A stretch of DNA of 64,000 nucleotides, taken from positions 1,674,001 to 1,738,000 of the forward strand of contig NEEC01000015.1 in NCBI GenBank assembly GCA_002189035.1, given 5' to 3'. The DNA is from Utricularia gibba. Its lineage: Eukaryota; Streptophyta; Magnoliopsida; Lamiales; Lentibulariaceae. Shown piece by piece: positions 1 to 19,115 of the stretch (its first letter is position 1; each line of letters opens with the position of its first letter). A program made the translations under genes and the position numbers. The notes below the pieces were generated by a model. It saw only the letters and a program-made list of their open reading frames with translations. It did not search any database and was not told the DNA's origin.

Positions 1-115
1 GTTCAGCTAACATTTTCTTTTTCAAGAGATGATACATAATTTACTGATGTCATCTGCTACTTATGATGTTGCTGCTTGTATAAATTTTCACAATAATTAT
101 TCCTTCTTGTTGTAG

Positions 116-2314
116 GTATCAACATCACTTTAGAAAGAATAAGGTTGATGAATATCCTATCCACAAGCCTATAACGTATTCTACTCAGGAAGTGGCTTCT
201 ATTCTTTCCAATGATTCCTACGCTGAAGATTTAAGTGACAAATCATGCAAAATGCGATTATCAAAGTCTTTGGTTGGTGGTAACATGAACACTTGCAAGA
301 CGAGGATGTTGAATTTTGAGCTGAATGACCGCAGTATTCAAGGTGGATTTATCTTCTTTTTTTTTTCAAATGCTAGCCTTTGTTGGTGGATTGTCCTTGC
401 ACATGGTGAATATGGAGGAACTGATTCAACCTTTTTGAAAAAGCAGGTGTGAGGCTGATCATGTCAGAGAAGGAAAGCGATGGTTCTGTAGCATTTCACA
501 TTGGAGATATAGAAGTTGCTGACTACTTAGCTGCAGAGGATTACCTTCCAACATTACCAAATACGGTACGACTTATTTCCAGTTGTCCGTGGAGTACTCA
601 AGTAGGCATTCCTATGTCACGTTTGCTTTATGTGCACACCCCCTTTTAAGTTTTCATGGTTTTGTCCGTTTGATATTGCCATGTTGGAGCCAAATGCCTA
701 ATTTATTGATTTGATAATGCAATGTTCTTGTTCTCTGTTATCGTGTTTAAGTTGCAATTGCTTGGCATCGATTTGTCAGCTGGAGTTTGCTTCCGGTTTT
801 TTAACTTAAATCTGCTTTTCTACTTCTGCAGCACACGGCAGATCTACTTGCAACTCAGTACTGTTCATTGGTACGTTGAAATGACTGATTCTGTGTGTAT
901 TTTTTCTGTGAAATTCGAAAGTGTCTGCTGACCTGTGTATTTTCTGCAGATGGAACATGAAGGATACGAGTCAGTGGATAATGTCCAACCTAAATTAGTT
1001 CGAAGAAGTCCTGGAGTCAACCAACTTGATGGACCTGGAATGTCTACGCGTGCAGCGTCTGAAACACACCAATATTCTGAGGGAGCTTCTATTCAGGCAC
1101 CAAATGATATTGGAAAGCCTAGCAGCGGCAGTATTGCAACTGTAGGCTCATCACAAAATGTACAAGTCCTAAGGACACCGGTGCAAATGTCTCAAGGTCT
1201 CCTGCCTGCGTTTCCATCAATGCTGCCACAACAACTACAGCAGCCCCAATTTCAAAGAACCCCATCGATGCTTTCTGGAAATTCAGTACAGCACCTGGGC
1301 AATATGTCTCATAATACAAACATGCAGATAAGCTCTCAAATGGCAACTAAGCCATCGTCTCTCCAACTTCACATGTTGCAGCAGCAGCAGCAGCAGCAGC
1401 ATCAACAGCCACAGTTGCTTCAAATGCAACAGCAGCAGTCAGCATTGCAGAGAAAAATGATAACTGGCCTGGGAAATGTGGGCATGAGTGGCAACAATAT
1501 GATGAGTCTTGGAGGTCTGGGAAATGTTATGGGAATAGGGGGTTCGAGGGGTGTTGGTGGAACTAGTATTTCTTCACCTGTGGGACCTAGCATGGGAAAC
1601 ATCATGAACCAGAATCCAATGAGTTTAAGTTCAGCTGCAAATCTTAGTAATGCTATTCGAGCTGGGACGATTACCCCAGCTCATGCAACTTACATGAAGA
1701 TGAAGATGGCACAAAGTAGAGGCATTTATGGGAACACCCAAGCACCTGGAGGAGGAATGTTTGGCTCTAGACAAATGCATCCTGGATCTGCTGGGGTTTC
1801 AATGTTGGGTCCTGCTCTGAACAGAGCCGCCAGTATGAATCAGATCCAGCGTCCAGCAATGGGTCAAATGGCTGCACCAAAGCTGATGCCAGGAATGAAT
1901 GTTTATATGAACCAGCAGCAACAGCAGCAGCTTCAGCAGCAGTTGCAGATGCATCTGATGCAGCAGCAGCGACAGCTACAACAACCAGCTGAAAACTCAA
2001 TGCCGCTGCAAGATGCTGTTTCGTCTCCTCAGGTGGGTTCACCATCCGGAACTGGGGTTCCTCAGCAGGTGAATCATATGCAGCAGCAGGCACCTCAACA
2101 GCAAGCTAATTCCCAGCAAATGAGCCAGAGAACCCCGATGAGTCCACAATTAAGTTCAGGGGCTGTTCATCCTATGGTTGCTAGCAATGCTGAGACTTGT
2201 CCTGCAAGCCCACAATTGAGCTCACAGACTTTCGGCTCTGTTGGCAGCATCTCTAACTCCCCAATGGATCTGCAAGGCGTGAACAAAAGCAGCTCCTTGA
2301 ATAATGCTCAGTGA
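116..2314 (+). CDS. PHL: PHL / SPT20-like transcriptional regulator, 5' part outside window
   Basis: This is the 3' part of a gene that enters from the left. Exons seen: 116-342, 447-565, 832-870 and 950-2314, all with GT-AG borders and matching phases; the stop is at 2312-2314. The first exons read RYQHHFRKNKVDEYP, KSLVGGNMNT and IMSEK..DG.VAF, which fit the conserved SPT20-like region of PHYTOCHROME-DEPENDENT LATE-FLOWERING. The long last exon is low-complexity, with two glutamine-rich tracts (near 1378-1440 and 1910-1985) and many Met, Ser and Pro residues, as in PHL. Family knowledge: PHL is a nuclear protein acting with phyB and CONSTANS on flowering time, related to the SAGA subunit Spt20. 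The N-terminal part is not in the window, so completeness cannot be judged. The remaining exons show no break. Confidence 0.85.
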
Positions 2315-3388
2315 TCACCCCGCAGCTTCTGGACTTATTACATACATGTTTCTTGTAACAAGTAGGCTGATTTCGTACCAGTCGTTGTCGAAGATCAGAT
2401 CTGTGGATAGGCCACTGCATTTATATGATTCTAGCTACTAGGTCCCCTTCATAATTCATATGCTTTTTTTTTCAGCTTTTCCATGATAGAGCTCCGGACA
2501 TGAAAGTGTGAAGTTACCTTTGAAATGTTTGTTTGGTGACAGCTTTGCTTGACCCTAGAATTAACATGATAGTTACTTCATGTACAGCATCAATCGATCG
2601 TTTGTTGACATTGAATCAGCTCCGGGCAGCCATGGCGCACACGGAGGCAAGTGGCAAAAGGATAACTGAATCAATTGGGGTTTTAACAGTTACAATTGGA
2701 AAAAGCAGGGCAGTATTTGTGTAGTTTGGGCCTAGACGCCCATCCATCCTGCTAAGAGCTCTGTTGCAGACTTGCAGAGAAGAGTGGCGGCCCAAATCTC
2801 AGAGAGTGTGGGGGAGGCTCTGCGCCGAACAGATGATCATCGTATGGCGCTGTGTGGCGCCAGATCATCGTTATCAAAGCACTTCCTATAACTTGCAACT
2901 GCTCTCAAGGCGGAAGTTGGCCGGTTTCCCTTTCTAGGCTAAAGCTCACATAACCTATTCTCCACTCTGAATCTCGTTGCTCCACTCAGAGTTGTTCTCG
3001 GCGGTGATAATTATTGGGCGGGCTTTGTTGCAGATACCTGTGTTAAATTTTATTTTCAGGTGCTTTTCTCACTGAGCTGACCTTCTGCCCATTTTGAGCG
3101 TTCCTTTTCCATCTAGGTCGTTCCTTTGTTTTCTTGAAAGGCATATACTTTTGGGATGCTTCTTAAGCAGGGAAGGCGGGTATTGCATTGCGTTGTGGAT
3201 TGCTTAGACATTATTCTCTGGCTGCTAATATATTCAGCAGGATTATTGGTGCAAATTTCCTTTCTTTCTTTCTTTCGTTGTAAATCTTGTACTGAAAATT
3301 GATCACTGTCTCTTATTAGGGCCAACTGAACTTGCTTTTACCAGTGATCGTGTTTAGTTAAAAGCTGTGTGCGGCAATCTCCATCGGG
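2315..3388. other. PHL 3' UTR and PDS upstream/leader region
   Basis: There is no coding sequence I can support here. The first ~200 bases are probably the PHL 3' UTR. The rest should hold the PDS promoter and leader. A possible leader intron ends near 3059 (tattttcag followed by gtgc), but this is uncertain. Confidence 0.5.
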
Positions 3389-6365
<2,977 letters not shown>

Positions 6366-7018
6366 GTGATGTATTCAGATCTGTAGATTTTTGTGGAACA
6401 CACAAGAAACTGGCCGGAATTCAGGAACTTTACAGTTGGAAAAATGCAGTCAATTGGAGTATCAGAAATACAAAAGCAACACTTCTAAAAAAGGTGGCGT
6501 CATCATTTGAATCTTAGAAGCACTATAAAATCATTTCCTTAGGACATGATGCAAAAAATTTTAGAATAGACTGCAAAAACCATATGCCAAAAAAGTGATG
6601 CAAACACATTTAAAAAAAATTAGAGAAGTTAATGACAACTTCGAAGAATTAAAATTTTGTTCTTCAAGTTATCCAACAAAGACTCTTCTTAAGAAGGCAT
6701 CAGGATTGAGATAAGGTTCGATTTCGAGTTTAGAATTCGATTTGAATTGGTATACTCACCCAATCAAACACATTTATCAGTCAAATTATGCGAATTTAAT
6801 TAATAGAACATTGAAAAGATCTTTCTATCAACCATATATGTATCCAATTTTATTGTTGTCAAGAATCAAAATCAACACGAAATCATGCCCCAAAGGCAAA
6901 GGTACATTGGAACACGCACGAGGAAAATAAGCATCCTTGACATACCTCTGGTAAGGACATGCCAGTGGAGTCAAAAAGGTACAAGAAACAAATAAAGTAG
7001 CTGAACTGAACAACATGT
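6366..7018. other. Intergenic / 3' UTRs between convergent PDS and MetAP2
   Basis: AT-rich spacer between two convergent genes that must contain both 3' UTRs. No further gene is visible; short ORFs here lack family resemblance. Confidence 0.5.
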
Positions 7019-10917
<3,899 letters not shown>

Positions 10918-12725
10918 CTCCGAGATAACCTAGATCAATCGGCCTACCCGATACAATTTCAAATTCATAGAAAAGAAGGAAAAAAAGGGGGGGGGAAACA
11001 TACCTTGAATCCTAATAAACAGTTCACAGCACAAGAAATCGTAATCTGATGGCCAAGGATGAGCAAGAACGCAGGTAAATTGCAGACTACCGCTCACGAG
11101 GAGGGGAATTTTGGCGGCGGCACGAGAGAAACAAAGGAACACGTGCCGAAAGATGGATGAAGGCCCTACAACGGAGCACGTGTTGCAGGATATTTCGTTA
11201 AAAAAAAAACCACCACTAGTTAATTTTCAAAATATCAGTTGAATTAGGAAATTATCCTTCCGCTGAATAGTATAATTTATATTCATCATATATTACATTT
11301 ATTTGTGTCAAATAACCGGCAAAAATTCATTTAAATCCTTTTAAATTAGGTATCATTGATTTTGCTTATTTAATTGTGGGTAAAAAAACTAATTAAATTA
11401 GAATATCAATCAATTTTCAGTCCTAAATGTACATAAATTTTTATCTTGTTATTTTTAGTCCCATCTAATTCCACTTCAATTATGTTTATTAATTATTCAT
11501 TATATTTATAATTTTTTGATCAGTTTTAACTATATTTACAACGAAATATAAAGTTTTTAATTTTACTATTTTTTTAAGAAATATTTATAAAAATTGTTAG
11601 GTCCAATGTAAAAAAATTATAAATTCAGACGTATGATTTTAAAATAATTAATTCCAATTTGAGCGTGGTCAGTGATCACACGTAAATCATTTACTAGGTG
11701 CATTGGGCATTTGGGTTGATTTTTTGACCCAATCAAGTGAACCGTTGACCAACGAAATGATTAGGCACCTCCACCACGCATCCCGTCAACTCTTTGCCCG
11801 GGTATCACACGCTACATCAATATTTTAAAATTATATTCATTTAAACTGAAACTCATAAATAAATTGGATAATATATCATTCATTTAAATATTAATTTTAA
11901 TTATTAAATTCGATTCATCTGTTATTTGTCTCTATATATTCATATTACCATTTTTGCTTGGGGTGAATTGATAAATAAAAAGGAAATTTGGGTAGAAATT
12001 TGAGTTATTAATTTAAAGAATGTATGATAAAGTATAATAATGGCAAAAAGGTTAATTTGCATTAATTATGGGCAGGAGTCATTAACGTTTATTTGGGGTT
12101 CATTGTTAATTACCATTAATTACAGGGATAATTGTGATTGTAATTAAAAAACAAGACTTCGTTATCACGGTGACATCGCCAGTCATTTTCTGGAAGCTCT
12201 CATTTCTCGCATCTGGGTTCTGGTCCCGATTTCTCTTCCATCTTTTCAATACTGTTTGTCTTCTCTCTCGCTTCACATGTGTGTGGCGTCTGCTTTTATG
12301 CTCATGCTTGGTTGAGGTTATTACCGGCGCATGAATTGACTCGGAGGTGATTCTTTTTTTATTGTATTTTGTTTTGTCCGATGATTGTGATCGGTGAATA
12401 GCATAGTGAGATTTCGATGGTGTTTTGTTGATTCTTTTCTGGATAAGCTCTCATCCGAGTTTCTCGTATTGTTGATCCGTAAGCTTCCCATTTATCTTGT
12501 ATTCACACTGATGTTCCTGATACTATTGCGGTTCTTTTTTTTGTTGATTCTCTATTTCTATATTCTTCATTTGGGAGTATATGTTGAAACGTGGTTCATG
12601 CTGTGCTTATAGATAGTGTTTCCTTGTATTATGGGTATATGCTCCATCATTTATAATGATATTGCATTTCGTAAACCGGAATTTTGAGATTAGGCAGATT
12701 GTTTATTGTTCTTTTAGGCAAAGAA
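10918..12725. other. MetAP2 leader, AT-rich spacer, and KUP leader with intron
   Basis: 10918 to ~11150 is the probable MetAP2 5' UTR with an intron (and a G9 run in it, 10988-10996). 11170-12130 is AT-rich spacer with no gene. From ~12180 the sequence looks like the KUP leader; a leader intron probably runs from a gtgattc donor at ~12347 to the ttttag acceptor at 12717, eight bases before the KUP ATG. Confidence 0.5.
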
Positions 12726-15700
12726 ATGTACCAAATTGACGTCAGACGTGAGGCAAATGACTCTCCAGAAGAAGATGCTGTCAGTGAGAGTCGTGAATGG
12801 GCTCATACAACTGCACAAGATGCACAAGGTGAACATGCTCACCCTTCATCGAACAAGGGCAAGTTCGCACCAAAAGTATGTTCCTTCTGTATCATCCTCT
12901 CTTCAAAATTATGAATATGCATGTAATATTCTATCTAGAATTGCTTATGGTTTTTTCGTCCCTGTAATCGTACATGGCATTGGACATGGTCACTCTTTTT
13001 CCCACTTAGATTTCTAGACTTCTGGTGATTGTACTTTATACCATGTACCAATTTTTTTTCTCAGAAACTAGAAATTATGATTACACGTTGTATTGATTTG
13101 CAGATTCCTCTAGCGAGCGTTCCTAATCTTCTTATACTTGCATATCAAAGCTTTGGAGTGGTATATGGAGATCTGAGCACTTCACCACTTTATGTCTTCA
13201 GAAGTATCTTTGTGGGAATATGCGGAATCATCAGACGATGCAATATTTGGGGCATTTTCGCTAGACACCTGATGCAATATTTGGGGCATTTTCGCTAATT
13301 TTTTGGACTCAAATATGTTATTCCCATGTGTATGTAATCATTGTGATGATAATGTGCCGATGTATAATGGATTGGTATAATGGATTGCATTTTCTGTAAA
13401 GGCTAAAATCAAACTTTCGAGTTAATGGGTTATTCAATCACCACAGGTGGCACATTTGCCCTATATTCTCTGCTTTGTAGGCATGGGAAGTTTAGTTTAC
13501 TGCCGAATCAGCAAGCTGCCGATGAGGAACTTGTGGCCTATAAATATGGTATATCGGGGCAGCCTTCATCATCAGCAGCATTGAAAAGATTTTTGGAAAA
13601 ACATAAAAGGGCCCGGACTGCATTGCTACTTGTTGTATTACTTGGAGCTGGCATGGTAATAGGAGATGGTGTTGTCACTCCAGCAATGTCAGGTATGATT
13701 TGATCACATTCAGCTGAAATTCTCTCTTCATTTTCTTAAAGATGATGGCGTCTCATTGACATATGACCATAGTAAAACAGCTTTGTGCTCATATCTACCT
13801 TTATAAGAGACATTGTGTCATTCTGAGCTTGTTATGTGTCATGTTGCCACTGCAGTACTTTCGTCGGTGTCTGGACTTCAGGCTGCTCGGAAGTATCTTC
13901 CATCAGGTAAGCCTAATTACTTGATGTGGTGCGTTCCTAGTGCTACTGGGATGGTTGGAGTTTTTGTTCCTGTTTTGGATCTGAGTTTCTTGGAAGATTA
14001 AATAAGATGTTATGCGTAGGTGGTGTGCGAGCACTCGCATGTGCCATATTGGTTGGACTTTTTGCGCTGCAACACTGTGGGACCCACAGAGTTGGCTTTC
14101 TTTTTGCTCCAGTTGTTATCATTTGGCTTATATCTATTTTCACATTGGGAATCTACAACCTTGTAAAGTGGAACCCAAAGATTTTATATGCTTTTTCCCC
14201 ATCTTACATCATCAAATTCTTTCGCCAAACTGGAAAAGATGGATGGATTTCACTGGGAGGAGTTCTTCTTTGCATAACAGGTAAGTGTGATGAAGTACTA
14301 GATTTTGAAACAAAACATTGTGTATCAAGGTAAGGTTTTGTGATTTTGAAGTTGTTTTGTCACTTTCAGGTACTGAAGCAATGTTTGCAGATCTTGGCCA
14401 TTTCTCTGCAAAGTCAATCAGGGTGTGTAATATTATTTGTGATTGCAATTTCTAATGTCTTATATTTTCTCTTCATAAACATTGAAAGTCTAACCTTGGC
14501 ATTCATGTTGTGAACTAAAACCCATAAATCGCAACAGAGTTTAACACACTGAACTTGTAGATTGCTGGTTAGTTTATTTCTTCTTGCCCGTTTGGTTTAG
14601 TGGTTACCTGCCGACAAATTCAAGTTGCAATCTTAGTCCGTCTTTTACCATTTAACACAGCCGAGTATTTTTTTTTTTTAATTTTCTGATAGTTTTCAAT
14701 CTTCTTGTCCTATTTGTAGATTGGATTTATATTTCTTGTGTACCCGTGCTTGGTAGTTCAATACCTGGGACAAGCTGCTTATCTGTCAAAAAATATCTCT
14801 TCTATTCCCAATGGCTTCTATGACTCAGTTCCTGGTTAGCTAAATCTCATAAAGTTATCGAAGTCCAGTTTAGCTGAGTTATACCATCTAAATATTTTTT
14901 TTTTCCACAGATCATGTATTTTGGCCTATATTTGTTATCGCCACCCTTGCTGCCATTGTTGCCAGCCAGGCTATAATTTCAGCCACGTTTTCCATCATTA
15001 TGCAATGCAGTGGACTTGGCTGCTTCCCACGGGTGAAGATTGTCCACACATCAAAGCAAATCTATGGGCAGATTTATATTCCAGAAATTAACTGGATCCT
15101 CATGATTCTTACCCTTGCTGTGGCAGTTGTTTTTGAAGATACTACCAAGATAGGAAATGCATATGGTAAGCCAAAAACGCTACTTTTTTTTACTAACAGG
15201 AAAAAAGTGATTACAGTAAATGACGAGGATTTGATAATACCAATTTAAAGCAGTAAGATTTGTAGTTTGTAATAAAGGAAAAAGAGTGCTCAAGGTAAAT
15301 TCATCTACCAATTAGACAATGTTATTATTTTCTGTACAGCTTTTTTATGGTTCTTGTTCTGATTGTACCATGAAATTTTGTGAAATCTGCTATTTATTAA
15401 CGGTGCACATGGAGCAATCTCAGTATCCTATTGCCTTGGCTTAATATTTATCACTTTTTCGTTTTGTAGGCCTTGCTGTCATGTCAGTGATGTTCATCAC
15501 AACATTTCTTATGGCCCTCGTCATGGCCTTTGTGTGGCAAAAGAACATATTTTATGCTGCTGGTTTTCTGATCTTCTTTTGGATAATTGAAGCATCATAT
15601 CTCTTTTCAGCCTTCATAAAAATTCCCCAAGGTGGATGGGTCTCCATCATCCTGTCGTTCATGTTTATGTTTGTCATGTTTGTATGGCACTATGGAACTC

Positions 15701-16560
15701 GCAGGAAGTACAGCTATGACTTACACAACAAGGTGCCTCTCAAATGGATTCTGGGACTAGGCCCCAGCCTCGGTATTGCCCGTGTTCCTGGAATAGGACT
15801 TATATACTCAGAACTAGCAACTGGGGTGCCCTCAATCTTCTCACATTTCGTGACCAACCTTCCTGCTTTTCATAGTGTTCTGGTGTTCGTTTGTGTCAAG
15901 TCAGTTCCAGTGCCTCATGTACCTGCTGACGAACGATTCCTTGTTGGCCGCATCTGTCCTAGACCGTACAGAATGTATCGATGCATCGTGAGATATGGTT
16001 ACAAAGACTTGCAGAAAGATGATATGGATTTTGAAAACCTGCTACTTCAAAGTTTAGCGGAGTTCATACAAATGGAGGCCGTTGAGCCTCAGCCATCCAG
16101 CCCAGACACCATGTCTTATGATGGGCGGATGGCTGTTATAAGCTCCAGGGTCTATGCATCCGGCACCAACAGTCTGGTTATTTCTGAGGTTGAAGATTTT
16201 GATGCTGTGGAAACCATCCAGAGTAGCAAATCCCAAACTCTACAAAGTCTGAGGTCAACATACGAGGATGAGAATCCAGGTATCAGAAGGCATCGTGTTA
16301 GGTTTCAGGTACCTGAAAGCCCTGCATTGGATCCAAGTGTCAGTGAAGAACTCAGGGACCTGATCCATGCAAAGGAAGCGGGCGTTACATACATAGTTGG
16401 GCACTCGTACGTGAAGGCTCGTAGGTCATCCTCATTCTTGAAGAAGCTTGTTATTGATTTCGGCTACTCATTCCTCCGAAGGAACTGTCGGGGCCCTGCT
16501 GTGGCGCTGCACATTCCACACATAAGCCTCATCGAAGTGGGCATGATATATCATGTCTAA
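12726..16560 (+). CDS. KUP/HAK/KT potassium transporter, KUP3/KUP4 (TRH1) type, exon 2 disrupted
   Basis: H+-coupled K+ uptake carrier of the plasma or vacuolar membrane. Exons: 12726-12875, 13104 to ~13203 (or longer, broken), 13447-13692, 13856-13906, 14020-14280, 14370-14422, 14720-14834, 14911-15165, 15470-16560. Exon 2 starts well ([24 protein letters not shown]). Exons 3-9 are open and conserved: [56 protein letters not shown], and the family-typical end [11 protein letters not shown]. The stretch that should encode the next ~45 residues (TM2 and the DDNGEG loop) at 13204-13440 is scrambled: frame shift, 34-bp duplication, missing LTLIPLL and GEG codons. As written no full transporter can be made. 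The exon 1 N-terminus ([17 protein letters not shown]) is acidic and unlike TRH1, so the start is less certain. It may be a pseudogene, an assembly fault, or a gene that skips the damaged part. Confidence 0.85.
13237..13297 (+). repeat. Direct repeat of 27 bp (34-bp period) inside KUP exon 2
   Basis: An identical 27-base sequence, gatgcaatatttggggcatt plus 7 more bases, occurs at 13237-13263 and 13271-13297 with gacacct between. Each copy encodes the family motif DAIFGAFSL, but the copies lie in different frames. Confidence 0.95.
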
Positions 16561-17690
16561 AGGCAACGCCCTTTTGAAGGTGATGATGGATCACGGGTAT
16601 GCTGTTAGGACCATATCTTGTTCTTGTAGTCTGTAAATGGGAAGGAAGGGAAGAGTGCAGTGAGGTAACCTCTGCACTGTGGGTAGCTCTCCCTGTTAAT
16701 AGATCTCGAGGTACGGATAGTAAATTATATCGATATGAAATAAACTCCTCTTCGTTGATCATCCTCTGGAAACCCGCCATCAGCAGAGACAATGCATGCA
16801 GTACAATTTGTAATAAAGAGTATTGTTTGTTTAGGGAAAATGTCATTTATTTTTCCTTTGTTCTTGACACTGCTTTCATATTGTGTGTCCCTTATCGAAT
16901 TTTGTTTTCTTGATTGTTTTTTGTCCATTTTTTCCTGGTGATTCCATGGGCGTTAGTGGCACCAGCAGACATGCTGTCCTTATCCCTTTCGCCCCTATGG
17001 TATGAAAAGATGCAGTTTCTCTTAATTGTAAGGACTTTGCACCTGATCCCAACAACATTACGAGAATAAGCTTAGAAGACACTACTTTCCAGAGGCACTA
17101 TTTGCTCCGTCTCCATGGTTGATTGTGTCTTGTTCCCTGAACTTCTTTAATTTGGTAATGTGATGGAGTTGTTATTTCCCTTTATATGATGATGACCTTG
17201 GAGTAGACAGAGGACACAGGAATTGCGCATTTGATGATTGAGCAGCAGCTTGCTTTTGGTGTGATTTGGGAGACCTCTTTGTTGAATCAGAAGATGGAGG
17301 GAAGCATTAGACTTTGGCATGGCAGGGTGACTTTGGCAATTGCAAGGGCCAGCAACAGCTACCTAAAGTGACCACCAATACCATTTGTCTTCTTCACGTA
17401 AGATGTGCTCTCATGTGCAGCCTGGGCTATAGCATCAAAATACAAAAGCAGAAGTTCTGAATTCTGGTATGCTACCGGGAAATCGTATACACGAAGAATG
17501 TGGGTACTCTCCGAAGGTTTAACCCTAGCACCACGGCGCGTGGCCGCCCTGTAGCGCTCTCACAACCGTTATTATTATGTTCATTTTGAGGCCTCTGTTG
17601 TATCTTTTTGTTTCATTTCCTCCTCCCCTGTTCTGGGCCCTTTGGTTCCTTCTTCCATTTATCAACGCCCGGGGACCCAAACTTCCATCC
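16561..17690. other. KUP 3' UTR and MRL7-like upstream region
   Basis: No coding sequence supported. The first ~300 bases are the KUP 3' UTR; the region before 17691 should hold the promoter and leader of the MRL7-like gene. Confidence 0.45.
16812..16817 (+). terminator. Probable poly(A) signal of the KUP gene
   Basis: AATAAA about 250 bases after the KUP stop, within a stretch that otherwise has no gene. Position fits a plant near-upstream element. Confidence 0.4.
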
Positions 17691-19115
17691 ATGGAGTTGC
17701 TTCTGCGTAGTTGGAGGGTGCCGTCTCCTTTCACTCACGGAGATTCTTTTACTAACCATTCTCATCCTCCCCTCACATGGGCCGACCTTCGACTGAGCTC
17801 CGTTGCTTCGACCATGTGTTTGAATTTGACCCAACGAGCATCAGTAAGGGCATGTATTATCTATTTTACTTGATTCCTTAAGTTGGTATTTTTTTTTTCA
17901 TCTCGACATGTTTTTAGTGGAAGCAGGGATTGGGGAAAGCAGTAAATCGAGTTAAGAGTTCAAAAATAGAGGAATTGTTGAGGATTGAAGATGATGGAGA
18001 TGACGAAGAAGCAGGAACAAGTGGAGGTGCGGAGAAGGATGCGAATGGGGATTCGTTCGTTATGGATGAAGATGAGAGGAAGGAATGGAGGAGAACTATT
18101 CGAAGAGTGATGAACAGAGTCCCTGATGTTGAAGAGGAGATCGACCTCATAGAAAGGAGGAAAAAGATGCAGAAGCTTGTGGATGAATACCCACTCGTTG
18201 TTGATGAGGACGATCCAGATTGGCCTGAGGATTCCGATGGTTGGGGTTTTAGTTTGAGTCAGTTTTTCAACAAAATCACAATAAAGAATGTGAAAAAGGA
18301 TGATGATGATGAGAATTATGATAGTGAAAATGAGATAGAATGGCAAGATGACAACTACATTCGCCCCATCAAAGACATAACTACTGCTGAATGGGAAGAA
18401 GCAGTGCATAAAGATATCAGCCCATTGGTTGTTTTAGTTCACAATCGCTACAAAAGGTATGCATATCTTTTGGTTTATGAATGGAGTAGTTGCTTGAAAA
18501 TTTTTTTGGATGCCTTCAGGTCAAAGGAGAATGAAAAGTGCCAAAACGAATTAGTGAAGGCCGTGGAAATCATATGGAACTGCAGGCTCCCATCACCAAG
18601 GGTAAAAAGAATTATCATTTTGTTACTATCTTTTCGCGTTTGAGTGAATTTAGTTTCCTAACCCTTCAGTTTAATGCTTTGTACTAAGTTTATCCCTGTC
18701 ACCAAAAATTTTTTAAACTGCTCGTTAAGTGTGGTAATGTAGTTCCTCAAATTTGTCATTTTAGTATGATTTAAGGACCAATTTTGATTCACTGGTGTCT
18801 GTTGGGAAACAGTGTGTTGCAGTGGATGCCAACCAGGAGTTTGATTTGGTCTCGGCTCTTGGAGTCTCTGTATTTCCTGAGCTCATTTTTACTAAAGCTG
18901 GGAAAATTTTGTACCGTGAAAAGAGTAAGGGCGTAACCTTCATTTTCAAGTGGACAATCCAGTAACTGTTCTAAGCATTCACCCTTCCCCGATTTTCAGG
19001 AATTCTAACTGCTGATGAGCTCTCCAAAATAATGGCATTCTTTTATTTTGGAGCAGCCAAACCGCCATGTCTGGAAGGAATTGATAGGGTGGAAGAAACA
19101 ATTCCTACTCTCTGA
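17691..19115 (+). CDS. MRL7: Thioredoxin-like fold protein MRL7/SVR4/ECB1 type, chloroplastic
   Basis: Family role: early chloroplast biogenesis and plastid-encoded RNA polymerase function in nucleoids. Five exons: 17691-17843, 17918-18456, 18520-18601, 18813-18924, 19000-19115, giving 333 residues, the family length. Residues 1 to ~51 are Ser/Leu-rich and look like a transit peptide. An acidic middle follows (GDDEEAGTS, DEDDPDWPEDSDGWGFS), then TIKNVKKDDDDE.YDSENEI and the thioredoxin-like part DISPLVVLVHNRYKR to AGKILYREKRILTADELSKIMAFF. No CxxC motif is seen, so classical thioredoxin redox chemistry is not supported by sequence. Exon 2 could begin at 17918 or 9 bases later; both keep frame. 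The alternative is the paralogue MRL7-L; length and the WPED block favour MRL7. Intact. Confidence 0.82.

Noticed and set aside
17577-17873. Upstream start at 17577 for the MRL7-like gene
   Set aside because: The added residues are hydrophobic and unlike a transit peptide; ATG at 17691 gives the family length of 333 residues.
17960-18409. 149-codon minus-strand ORF inside the MRL7-like gene
   Set aside because: It is the shadow of an acidic coding exon; the plus-strand frame has family motifs and matching splice phases.
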